The position numbers were made by a program, and so were the translations under genes. 64,000 nt of DNA, from NCBI GenBank assembly GCA_001179505.1, contig CDMY01000414.1, positions 18,246 to 82,245 of the forward strand, in the 5' to 3' direction. A model generated the notes under the pieces. The model did no database searches. It was not told the origin of the DNA and saw only the letters and a program-made list of their open reading frames with translations. Source of the stretch: Vitrella brassicaformis. Its lineage: Eukaryota > Sar > Vitrellaceae. Shown here piece by piece: positions 36,969 to 47,830 of the stretch (its first letter is position 1; every line of letters begins with the position of its first letter).

Positions 36969-37306
36969 AGCTGCAAAGGAGGAAGGGTCAACGCAATGGG
37001 AAAGCTTGCATTCGAAATCAGGCTTAGGGTACTGCGTGAAACCGCTGCGGAAGAACGAGATTTCGCAGAAAGACCTTGGAGCTGTTTGTGGCCCTTGCGC
37101 AACGAGGTGAGTGACGGGGATGCCAGAGGGGCCATCAGACACGGCATACGTCACCCTTGGCTGTGTGATCTGATGACAGCACCAGCAAGACAAGCTCTCG
37201 AGTGGTCGCGGGATCTCTCCCTGGTGTCATCGAGCTTCATTCCATCGGCTCAACGCCATGCTTCAAGAGAGGACCCACGACAGGCGGCGGAGAGATCTCT
37301 GATGTG
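36969..37306. promoter_or_regulatory. Divergent intergenic region, likely bidirectional promoter
   Basis: About 340 bp between the PPIL2 start (-) and the TSP1-protein start (+). Less repetitive than other intergenic regions; no named element recognised. Confidence 0.35.
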
Positions 37307-39905
37307 ATGGCGATGCCTGTGCGATTGGCTGGCGCGTGGCGTATGGGGGAGGACTGGTGGTGTGTGATTATCATCGTCGCTCTGGTCGTCACGCAGGCCA
37401 GCGGCCAGACAGAAGTTCCGTCTGAGTCATCGAGGTGCTTCGGCCACTGGGGCGAGTGGAGGGCGTGCCAGCTGGATGAGGGCGGCAACTGCACGCGGTC
37501 ACGTGACCAGCACCTGGATTTCCCGGTGGACGACGAGAATAGGCCGTGCGTCCCCAAGACGCAGACAGAGCCATGTGCACCCGAGGAGTGCGGCGACCCG
37601 AGGGTGTGCAAGGGCAGCTGGAGCGCCTGGTCAACGTGTAGTGAGGAGTGCCGGCAGACACAAACCTTCACCCTCGACAACAATGACACATCGGTGGACA
37701 CGAGTCACTGCGCGAACCAAGACAGCGACACCGAGTCCAGAGATTGCGATGGCGGGGCCTGCGTCAAGGGTGAGCAGACAGACAGCTCCCATGTCCACAC
37801 GCATCCACATCAGTCTCGTGACGGACCCTTTTGTGTGTTCGTGTGCCCCGTGTGTGGTGTTCCGTTGCAGATACAGCACCGACCAGCCTCAGCTACCCCG
37901 GCCCCGACGTGACGATCCTGTGTGTCGGAATGCCCATTCCCGGGCGCAGGCCGACGTGGGAGGGCGGCGCGCCAGAGCGCTTTGAGAGCGACCGGCTGCC
38001 CCCGGCGCTGGCGGTCAACACGACCACTGGCGTGCTGGGGGGCACACCAAGGGAAGAGTCCAGCGAGAAGTCCTACACGATTGAGGTATGCCATGTGTGC
38101 GTGAGGATGGACAGAGGGGAAGGGGATCGAGACTATGCAACTCAACTGGTGGATTGGTGTGCTTGTGCTGGCTGTGCATGGTTCAGGCGGTCAATTCGGG
38201 CGGCCGTGCGTCGACAACTCTGACTCTGGAGGTGAAGCCGCCGATGCAGCTAGGGTCCACACCGGTCCGTCGCAAGAAATGGTCCCCCGTGGTCGACATC
38301 GAGCTTACGTCCCTCTCGACCACCTACTACACGCCCCACGAGGTTGTGGCGGTCGTGGCGCCCTCACAGACGCCCCTCAACGACATCCTCTGCCAAGCTG
38401 TGCCCCTCCTGAGGTCCGATGCCAGCTCCATCATCTCTCCCACAGAGTGCCCTGAGGAGGGGAATGATGGCGGGGGTTTGTGTTTGGTCGGCATGTTGGC
38501 CACACCCGGCGAGAAGCAGACGCTGTACCTCAATCTGATGGAAGAGGAGAGCCCCCCGTGTTGGCCGCTTCTCCATGACAGCGAGGAGCTCAAGGTGGTG
38601 GGTCTCGTGACGCTCCTCCCTAACGAGCAGGCCAGGCGGGACGTGCCCATGATCCGCGAGTACCTCGACAAGCACCACGCTGTAGGCGGCGATGAGACGC
38701 CCAATGTGCTGATGCTGGGGATGTCTTCGCCCGAGGAGCGCGCCTTCAAGTTTGTGTTGGAGGACCCCAGCGAGGAGGACAAGACGGCCCCTTTCCAGAC
38801 CACCATTCAGCTCAACACGGGCAGCCTCAGCGTCGACAGTCTCCGCGAGCTGGAGCAGGAGGTTGAGAAGCTTCTCGGTGTGTCGCCCGATCGCATCCGC
38901 GTGAAGTCCGCCCCAAACCAGGCCGTCACAGTCGTCTTCATGCCGGAGAAAGTGTCAAGACGTCGCAGTCTCCACACTGGCCATGCCGAGTACGCCAAAA
39001 CGCCCTTTGTGCTGTTTGAGGACTTCCGCCGGCACGTCACGGACCCCAGGAGCCGCCTCTACCAACAACGCGACGAATTCCGGTGGCTTGATGAGGTCGT
39101 GGCCAGCAATAAGCCACTCGTGCCACAGAAAATGGTGCTCTGTGCCAGCGGCGCGGTCGCAGACAGCCCACAGAAGTGCCCCCCCGGGCCGCCCCCCGCC
39201 GACAGATCCACACCCGCCCCGCCCCCCACCGATGACAACCCTTGGTATGAGCACGACTGGGTGTGGGGGATGATCGGGACGGTCGTCTCGCTAGTGGGGC
39301 TCGCCATCTCGTTCCAAATCACCCACTGCAAGAGGACGCGGAGACAGGCTCAGAGGGACGCCGCTGATGGAGACGGCGGCGATGAGGAGCAGGGCCGGAG
39401 CAAGCGGACGGATGACACCAGTGACGACGACAGGCAAGACGGCGACAGCGCAACCCCGCCCGGCAGGGCGGCTTCTTCGGTCCCGGCGACTCGCCTGCCC
39501 AGCCAGGCGTCGCGTGGCGTGGCCGATGATGAAGATGACGCCGACACGACGTACGCAGAGGAGGATCCGCCCACGGCTGCCCCTGCCCTCGGGATGCCCT
39601 ACGGCCATCCCCACCCCCAGCTGTCCCCCTACGTGGGCTATTTCCATCCTCATGCGCCGCCGCACTTCCCCCCCTCTATGCCCTACTACCCCCCCCACCA
39701 TCATTACGCCTGCGGGAGGCTGTCGGGCGTGCCGATGCACACGCAGAGCGCCACTCGCAGCAGCCGAAGTGCCTCTGCCAGCCCGGCGGGCAGCTGTCAC
39801 TGGCCGTCGACACGGTTCGCCTCGAGCAATGTGCTGTCGGTGGCGGTGGGGGATTCGGCGGATGAGCAGCAGAGAGAGAGAGAGAGGCGGTCTGAGAGAG
39901 GGTGA
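37307..39905 (+). CDS. Type I membrane protein with two TSP1 repeats and an Ig-like (He_PIG-like) domain
   Basis: ATG 37307 is followed by a hydrophobic leader (WWCVIIIVALVVTQASGQ). Two thrombospondin type 1 repeats follow: CFGHWGEWRACQ... and CKGSWSAWSTCSEECRQ, with the Trp and Cys pattern intact. Exons 2-3 encode LPPALAVNTTTGVLGGTP...YTIEAVNSGGRASTTLTLEV, the pattern of a putative Ig/cadherin-like repeat. A large region of unknown fold (about 400 residues) follows, then a Pro-rich stem, one transmembrane helix (WGMIGTVVSLVGLAISFQI) and a long acidic, then Pro/His-rich cytoplasmic tail. TSP1 with a single TM recalls apicomplexan adhesins of the TRAP/CTRP type, but there is no vWA domain and the tail lacks a terminal Trp. 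An adhesion role is inferred. Confidence 0.8.
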
Positions 39906-40796
39906 GGGAGAGAGGAGTTTTGGTTGTTTTTATTGGGCAATCTGTCCAGCTCAGCTGCCTCTCTGTCTGATGTCATGTGTCAGTGTGTGTGCGTTGTGAG
40001 TGCGGTGCGTTGGTATCGATTCGATCGTATGTGTCCGTGTGTTCGTTCGTGTAATCGTGTTTGTACAAGTCTTGTACCACACTACCTGTGTGTCTCCCTC
40101 TCTGTATGTGGTGCGGTGCGCTTTATCTAACCCGGTGAGTGAGTGACGATGCGAGCCACTGTAGAGTGAGTGAGTGGGCTGGGGTGGGGTGGGAGGGGCG
40201 GCTGGTTGGCTGCACTGACCTGACTGACGTGTGTCTGACGCGTGTGCCCGTGTTGCGTGCACCTCAGCTCAGCTCAGCTCAGCTCAGCTCGGTCTCGTGA
40301 TCGATCCATGGGACAGTGTTGTCCTACTGTTAATGCGGTGTGCTGTGTGTGTGTGTGTGTGGTGATGTGGCCCCGAACTGTGACTTGACGTGTGTGTGTG
40401 CGATTGTGTGAAATCGCCTGATCCGTCGACACGAGGAGATTCCATTGCAATGCCCCATATGTGGGCAGACAGACAGACAGACAGGCAGTTCAGGTCTCTC
40501 GCACTCACAGCAGCAGCACCAGCGACAGGCAGATAAAAACGATGCAAGTCTGGCTCCTTCTGTACCACCAAACGAAGACACACACACACACACACACACA
40601 AGGAGAGAGAGAGAGAGAGAGACACGAACGACGCGCAGAGATGCAACAAGTTGGGGGGTTGAAAGAGCGACGCACGCAGAAATGTCACGCACAGAAGAAG
40701 CGTGCCGTCAGGTCACGCACAGGCACAACACAACAAGCACACGGACACGCAGGGGTTAAATAGACGGGCGAGAGAGGCAGCCACCCCGCCCCCCCC
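39906..40796. other. Intergenic region, repeats only
   Basis: Contains TGAG and GT runs, a CTCAG/CAGCT pentanucleotide run near 40263-40290, and GA/CA microsatellites (40576-40621). No supported gene. Confidence 0.5.
40263..40290. repeat. Pentanucleotide (CAGCT)n microsatellite
   Basis: Five uninterrupted CAGCT units by eye in intergenic DNA. Confidence 0.85.
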
Positions 40797-41096
40797 NNNN
40801 NNNNNNNNNNNNNNNNNNNNNNNNNNNNNNNNNNNNNNNNNNNNNNNNNNNNNNNNNNNNNNNNNNNNNNNNNNNNNNNNNNNNNNNNNNNNNNNNNNNN
40901 NNNNNNNNNNNNNNNNNNNNNNNNNNNNNNNNNNNNNNNNNNNNNNNNNNNNNNNNNNNNNNNNNNNNNNNNNNNNNNNNNNNNNNNNNNNNNNNNNNNN
41001 NNNNNNNNNNNNNNNNNNNNNNNNNNNNNNNNNNNNNNNNNNNNNNNNNNNNNNNNNNNNNNNNNNNNNNNNNNNNNNNNNNNNNNNNNNNNNNNN
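40797..41096. other. Assembly gap of 300 N inside a poly-C tract
   Basis: Flanked by C runs on both sides (40789-40796 and 41097-41124 are almost pure C), so the gap probably reflects a sequencing block in a long C homopolymer. Its true length is unknown. Confidence 0.99.
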
Positions 41097-41127
<31 letters not shown>

Positions 41128-41782
41128 CCCGGCCCCCCATCACTGATGCTATAGTGGGCAGTGCCCGGCACAACACGTCTGTCATGCAGAGCCATACATA
41201 CGCCATTGAGAGAGACACATGCGATTCGTCCATCCAAGAAAGAGGTGGAGAGGACCCACCGGCCGACAAACACACTGGGTGAGAGAGAGAGAGAGAGAGA
41301 GGTGAGCGGCAGGCTTTCAATCAAAGCCTGCCGCCGTGGCTCGTCCAACCAACGAAACGGCCTACCGCCTGCCTAAACGAGATGGTTTCTATGAGAGCCA
41401 GCTCTTCGCAGCTAGCAATGCTGTGCGGCCATCCCATAGCCATCATGAAGGAGTCAATCGGTGCGATCAATAACAAACAGGGCCATACCAGCCAACAAAG
41501 GCAATCACAAAACCTCCCCATGTCCGATGGATCGATGGATGGATGGATGCATGAATTCATCCACCCCCCCACGCAGAGAGAGACCCACTGATCTTGAGAG
41601 GAGTCCCTCACGCGCCTTCTCGCCCTCCCCCTTCCCCTCCCTCCCCCCGCCCAGCCCGAATGAACAAACACAAACACAGTAGGTGGGAGTACGAATTACA
41701 AACACACCATGAGCACATCAGTCGGGAAAACGATACACACATACACGCACAAAGCAGCGAGCAATCGCCCACATGCCGACAC
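41097..41782. other. Intergenic region, no gene seen
   Basis: Poly-C at the gap edge, a GA microsatellite (41280-41302) and GGAT-type repeats near 41530-41548. No supported ORF. Confidence 0.5.
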
Positions 41783-44700
41783 CTAGTTCCCGCTGCCATC
41801 GTCATCGGCAGAGCTGTCGTCCTCGTCTATCTCCAGCACGTCGGTGTCCTCCTCCTCCTCCTCCTCCCCTCCACCACCACCCGGCGCATCCGTGGCCGCC
41901 TCGGTATCCGCGTCTATGTCTTGGCCGTAGAAGGACGCCTCTGGCGGCGGGTACACCAGGGGGGCGCCCTCGACCTCCTCAAGTGTGCTGCTCGCCGTCG
42001 CTGCTGGCTGAACCTCACCACCTGATCAGATCAACCATCACACAACCAGCCGTGACGCGTGTGTGGGTGGATGGTGCAGGTCCGCTACCCACCTTGCGAG
42101 CCTCTAAAGCGTGGTTGCTGTCCGACGGTGTGTTCCGGCAGGCTGACATTGGACCCTGGCGCGACGAAGGTCGCCGCGGCGTCCTGGTAGTAGCACCAGG
42201 GGACGCCAGCGTTGGCTGATGGTGCGTAGCAGCACTGCCTGTCCAGACACTGCTGGGCAGTGATGCCGTAGTACCCACAGTCGCGCCGCACATCCAGCTC
42301 GTCCGCCGCGGCACACGCACTGGCCTCTCCTGATGCTGATGTGTCGTTCCCCACTGCCGTGCCTGAACACACACCCACACACACAAGTGTGGCCATCCGT
42401 CGGTGCACTCTCTCTTTCTCTCTCTCTCTCTAGCAGCTCACTTTGTGCCCGTGGTGGGCCGCCCCCCGCCTGTGCGGTGGCGTTGACCTGCTGCGCCACC
42501 ACCTGGTAACACCGCTTCGGGCCGGACACGGCCGGCTGTCCGTCGGCAGGGGACCTCCTGCCGACATCAGTGGCCTTGAGCAGACAGCTGGGGTTGCTCG
42601 TGTCCACCCTGTTGGGCCTGAAGGTGAAGAACTGGCACTGCGGGTCGTCCCTGCAGGCCGCCTGGCAGGCGGCCGAGGTGTCGACTGCGAGGGCTTTGAT
42701 GTCGGGCCCTGTAAAGACGATGCCAGCCTCGTAGCACTTGTCGCCGGCCCAGTAGACCATCACGATCTCGCCGGTCATGTCGGAGGAGACATACATGTGG
42801 CCCTGACAACACGCCACGCCACACCACGCACTTGTCATGTTTGTGTGGGTGTCTGGGTGGTGGGTGGCTTGGTGTCTGTGGGCGCTTAGCTTACCCTGTG
42901 GTCGAAGGCCACCGAAACGGGCCGCAGGTCAGTCGACCACAGACGATTGATGCCTATGCGACACCAAGGACAACAAACTGTTTACACACGCCGTCACACC
43001 TCTCTCTCTCTAAGAAGAGACGGGCGTACGCTACCGAGGTGTGTGAGGACTTTCTGCTGGTCGCCGTCGAGCCGCATGTCTTGGCTGACAGGCACCCGCA
43101 CCACCTCATACCCCACAGGCACCTCCCTGTTCCACGACCCATGCAGCGCCACAAACAGGTCCCCCCGCCACGCACACGGCAGTGCGGTGGTGTCCTGCCG
43201 GCCGTCTTGGCGACATGGCGCGTCAGGGTAGTCGACGCCGTAGAATGCGATGCCGAGAGGGGAGGTGTGCGCCGACATGAGGGTGAAGGGCTTGATGACG
43301 TTGGTGGCGTTGTTGCACCACTCGTCTGTGTAGTTGGTGAAGCCCGGCCACACCCTGACAGTTATACACAGCCACACCATACCATCAGCACACCCAAAAA
43401 CAAGAAGGAAGGGATGGCGACTGACTGACGGGCAGACCAGACCATTGTGTTCTGGCGCCCCTGGCGAGGTTGTCCGGGAGGGCGTACTCGCTCCAGCAAT
43501 ACGGATAGCCGTAGAACCTGACACACATCACACCACACACGATGCATTTCTTGTCGGCATTCGTGTATGTGTTCTGTGTCTGTCTGTTTGTTTTTCTGAC
43601 CTGCCGGCATTCTTCCACTGGAAGCGGTTGATCTCGTCACCAGGGTTGTCTGTGAGCCAACGAAGGAAGCCGACATGCAGCTGTGTGCGGTTGTGTGACT
43701 TTGTGTCCGCCCTACTCTTGTGCACGTCGCCTCCAAGGTCAGCTCTGACCACACACACGGACACACGCATGCATCTGTTATCGCGCAATGGCTGTGGTAT
43801 GGTAGCAGGGCTAACCTCTTCAGCTCGTCCGCGCCGGTGTCGCCGCCCCACAACATGCCTGTCAGGGAAGCATAGCATGCACACCCACCACGGATCCATC
43901 AGAGCCGCAGGGATGCATCTGTCTGTCTGTGTGCCTTCCTTCGTGTGTGTGTGTGTGTGGCTGGCTGGCTGACTGGTTTCCTACCGTCAGGTCCCCACGC
44001 CAGCCCCACCGTGTTGCGAACACCATCCTGAACGGACACACAGATACACACAATGGATTGGTCAGACTTTGCTGCATTTGCTGTAACCAAGCTTGCTTAC
44101 CGCGAAGACTTCTCCCTTGGCGAAGTCTCTTGGGCCCCCGATGAGGGCATCCGTCATGCCCGGAAACCTGAGTGACATACACGGTGAGGGTATGGAGATG
44201 GAGGGATGCCCAGGCTGTCTTTCCCTTTGCCCTCACCTCCTGATTCGGGCCCTGAAAGACGTCCGATCGACGTTGCCCATCGAGCCGATCGAAACATATA
44301 GCGTGCCATCCTCAGACAATATCAGAGACCTATGGATACGCAGCACCCCACCGACCACAATGCGCAACAAGTGAGATGGAATCCCTCAAGCCCTGCCGAC
44401 CTCTCTCTCTCACCGTGTCCAGTGCCCCCTGTTTGCGCCGCCCCTGCCGTCGGCATTCATGTTGACGACCACCCTCTGCTGCGTCGTCAGGTCGATCGGC
44501 GTCCGCTGCTTGGGCTCGTACTTGTACCGAAACACGGTCGTGTCGGAGGAGACGAAGATGAAGCCGTGCTTGACGGCCAGGCCGTGCGTCAGCGGCACCT
44601 TGACGTTCAGCAGCATCGCCTGCTCTGTGTCGGGGTCGCTGAACTGCACCAGAACACAACACAACACATCACATTCTATGCATTGCATGCCTTTCCCCCT

Positions 44701-45059
44701 TTTCCTGGTTGACTCCCTCACCCCATCTCCATTATCGTCCCAGAGTGCGATGACTCGCGCAGAGTTCATCGAGATGCGATCAAGGACCAGCAGGTCGTTG
44801 CCCGTATCGGGACTCAACACTAGCTGACGAGGCTTCCTGCAACCACGCAGTCACACACACACACAGAGGGGAAAACAGTGTGGGCCCTCCCTTTCTGTGC
44901 CCTTATCAGGCGTACTGACCCAAGGTTGCCAGTGAATCTGCAGGCGGCCACGCCATCCGGCGTGTCGGCTCGTGGGTAGGGCGGGCAGGGCAGCACAGCA
45001 CTCACACATGCGATGCAGATCAGCAGACAGAGAGAAGCGAGAAGGGCCTGGCGCGCCAT
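41783..45059 (-). CDS. Secreted sugar-dehydrogenase-like beta-propeller with PAN/Apple and trefoil domains
   Basis: ATG 45059 gives a signal peptide (ALLASLCLLICIACVSA). The first two thirds match the PQQ-dependent soluble glucose/sorbosone dehydrogenase propeller: VALWDDNGDG-like and LTHGLAVKHGFIFVSSDTTV blades, HWTRSLILSEDGTLYVSIGS, DGVRNTVGLAWGPDG, GDEINRF, PLGIAFYGVDYP, WRGDLFVALHGSWNR and GHMYVSSDMTGEIVMVYW. A PAN/Apple-like segment follows (CYEAGIVFTGPDIKAL...CRDDPQCQFFTFRP...CLLK), then a P-type trefoil (CGYYGITAQQCLDRQCCY...PWCYY), and an acidic tail to the stop at 41783. About a dozen exons. Carbohydrate oxidation or binding at the cell exterior is inferred; whether the PQQ site is intact was not verified. 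Confidence 0.82.
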
Positions 45060-45537
45060 TGGGGGGGAAAATTGAGGGCGCTCACCGCGGCCTGCAGCAG
45101 CACAAACAGAGCATACACAGGCGCATCTATCTGTGTGTGATTGTATTGGCATTGAGAAGCGAGATCTTTCCCTCTCACCTTAGCTAGCCAGATCGGTGAG
45201 ATCTGCGGATAGATAGCGTTGAATGTGATCCTTGAAGCTGCGTTGAGATAAGCCCGCGGCCACCCTCTCTTCGTCTTCGCTTGCGCGATCCTCTCAGCCC
45301 GACCGAAATAATAGTACCCTGGTGGTTTCGGTGGGTCGGGGAGAGAGGGATGGATGGATGGATGTGTGGATTGGCTGTACAAGGGTTGACGCATACATGC
45401 AGGCAGGCCGGATCATGATTGTCATATATACAGCAGACACCAGCTATTGTCACGACCACATGCACATCAGTCGACCACACACACCGTTTTGCTACACACC
45501 CGGCTCGTGCCTCATGGCGGCCCGCCGTCACCGTATC
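45060..45537. other. Intergenic region, no gene seen
   Basis: About 480 bp between the sugar-dehydrogenase-like gene start and the 3' end of the BTB-TLDc-like gene. It should include the promoter of the former; no specific element recognised. Confidence 0.4.
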
Positions 45538-47703
45538 AGCTGCAGACAGGAAGCAGTGACAACACCCAGTGGACGGCGGGTAGAGAGCGGTGATAGTGCC
45601 TTAACATCTCACCTGTGTGTCTGCAGTGTTGATAGGGTTCATATGATCGACTCAGTCGCTCCCCCCCTGGACACGCAGGCATGTGCGATGGCATCAGCAT
45701 GCAGCCATGAGTGTTCCTTCCCCGTGCCCTCCCCGCCCTCACCTCTGTGATGTGCCATATCTCAATCTCGCTCGCTGTGAAGTTGTTCGACTGCGCCAAT
45801 GTGCCGTTGCCCTGCTGATTGATGTTGCCCTTGTATCCCAACGGCAGCAGCTCGTCCTTCGCGATCCACTGGTGGCAGCTGCTGAGGTCGGCAGCCGGAC
45901 CAGGCTCGGCGAAACCCAGCCAGAGATACCCGCGACCGATGTAGACATTGGCAAGCGGCTCGCGCTTTTTGTCCATCACCGCCCCCTGTGTGCCGGCCAC
46001 CGCCACCGTCTGCCTGTCCTCGGGCAGCTCGATCTTGGTGGGGGTGTCATAGGCGCCGGACAGCGAATAGAAGAAGGTGGGCACCTTGTATTCTTGGGGC
46101 GGTGTCAGCTCGCCGTCGATGAAGCACCCGAATCGGTGCGTGTCGCCGTCTCGGAGGGCGAACAGGAGGCCGCTCTTGCCCGCCACACACTGCAGCATCT
46201 TGGGGTACGCATACGTGTCGCGACTGCCCCTGAGGGATGGATGGCACGGGAGCAATACACACAAAGACGGTGTGTGCTGGGTGCATTTGCTCTCCGTGGC
46301 TTCATATGACTGCTCGCCCACCTGTATATGAGCGATGGCTTTGGTGAGGTTTTGCCCGTCATCTTGAGCACCTCGTTCCACTCCTCGGCCGTCTCGATGA
46401 CCAAGTTGCCCCCCGCCAGGCCGCTGCAGAAGGGCTCGTGCTTCAACCCATACATCTCGGTGTCGACCTGCATCTGCCTGGCGTTGCTTGCCGTCGGCGG
46501 CATGACGAGGGACGCAGGCTGTGTGATGCGCTTTCTGCGGGCAAAGTCGACCACCTTCATGAAAGGCGCAGACGACGTGGCGTGGACAGCCGCACCGCTG
46601 CAACAATACAGAGAGAAGATGAGAGTGGCCATGCAGCCTCTCCCGTCTGTTCGATCGGTGTTGTGTCACCTACTCGTGGAATGTCGTGTAGAGTCGTTTG
46701 TCGCGGCCAGCATGTGACAGTGTGGCCTCGGTGGTCGAAACCGTCTTGCCCCCAACCCGCACGCTCCTGATCTCATCCCCCTGCCCCACCCCCGACGCCA
46801 GCAGCGGCTTCACGAGCTTGTAGAAGTGCTTCAAGCGGTCCTCGGCCGCACCCAGCCAACCCACTGACGCATCCAGGCTTGCAATGCTCTTGCTGAATGT
46901 CGCCATGCCGTCGATCGCCTTATTCTCGCCCTCCTCCTCTCCGTCTTGCTGCTGCTGTTCGTCGTCGACCTGCATGTTGTCGTGGTCGTCATTGTCTGGC
47001 GTGGGTGCGTCTGCGGGCATGTCGATGTCCAGGCTGGTCTTGGAAGCGAAGAGGAGGTCGTGCCAGAAGAGCGACGAGCTGTCGGTGGCGTGAACGCCAG
47101 TGAGCTCAATCTTGGCGGTCTCGCCCTGGGCATCGACGCCGAACAGCTTGGCGATCTCGTCAAACAACCTGAGACAGACACAGAACAACCACAGAAGAAA
47201 CCATTAGGTTGGCGGGCCGATTCTTCGTCATCTCTTTCGCACCGACTGCACAGGGTTGCAGCTTACCAGTCTACATACACAGGGTCAGCATCGAGGAAGG
47301 GCCGGCCGTCCGTGTCCTTCGGCAGTCCCTCCAGATGGTACAGCAGCAGATATGCAATGACGCTCTCACTCACGCCGGGCAGCAGCAGCGGCTTGCGCGG
47401 CACACACAGCACCGTCCCGCCCACGTTGACCTCTATCTCCTCATCCAGTTGCCCCATGGCACTCGGCTGCCCTCCGTTGCTCGTGATGAGCCCTCGAATC
47501 ATCGCCGCTTGCTCGCGCAGCTTTCTCCTCATCTGCTTGGCGTTCTGCTCGATAGCCGCCAGCGATTGGTCGGCCTCCTTGAGCGCTTCATCGATTCGTC
47601 GGCGGCCGATGGTTGGGAGCGGCTCAAACTCGTCAACATCGCCTCTTGCTGCTGCCGCAACACCCGCAGGCGGCTCATCCGCCTTGCGCTTCTTCGACAA
47701 CAT
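45538..47703 (-). CDS. BTB (K+ channel tetramerisation type) plus TLDc-like protein, paralogue 1
   Basis: ATG 47703 begins a basic, coiled-coil-like N terminus, then a KCTD-type BTB segment (IEVNVGGTVLCVPRKPLLL...DGRPFLDADPVYVDW). An intermediate helical region with an acidic insert follows. The C-terminal half is TLDc-like: GSRDTYAYPKMLQCVAGKSG, LLFALRDGDTHRFGCFIDGE, FFYSLSGAYDTPTKIELP, ANVYIGRGYLWLGFA and SNNFTASEIEIWHI. The last exon is short and its end (about 45538) is uncertain. TLDc proteins are tied to V-ATPase regulation and oxidative stress and BTB domains to cullin-3 adaptors; the combination is seen in alveolate expansions, from memory. The direct role is unknown. It is the paralogue of the gene at 61.2-63.1 kb. 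Confidence 0.75.
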
Positions 47704-47830
47704 CGACTACGAGCAAAAGAGCGCCGCGATCCACTCAAAGCTCGCGCATGAAGAGAGGTGCACACGCAGATGGATCTGTGTCCACCGCGCGGCATCCATC
47801 GTCAGTAAGAAGGTGTGTGAATAGATCCCG

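Noticed and set aside
42443-43428. Plus-strand open frames opposite the dehydrogenase-PAN-trefoil gene
   Set aside because: Shadows; the minus strand carries the Cys patterns and splice-phase consistency.
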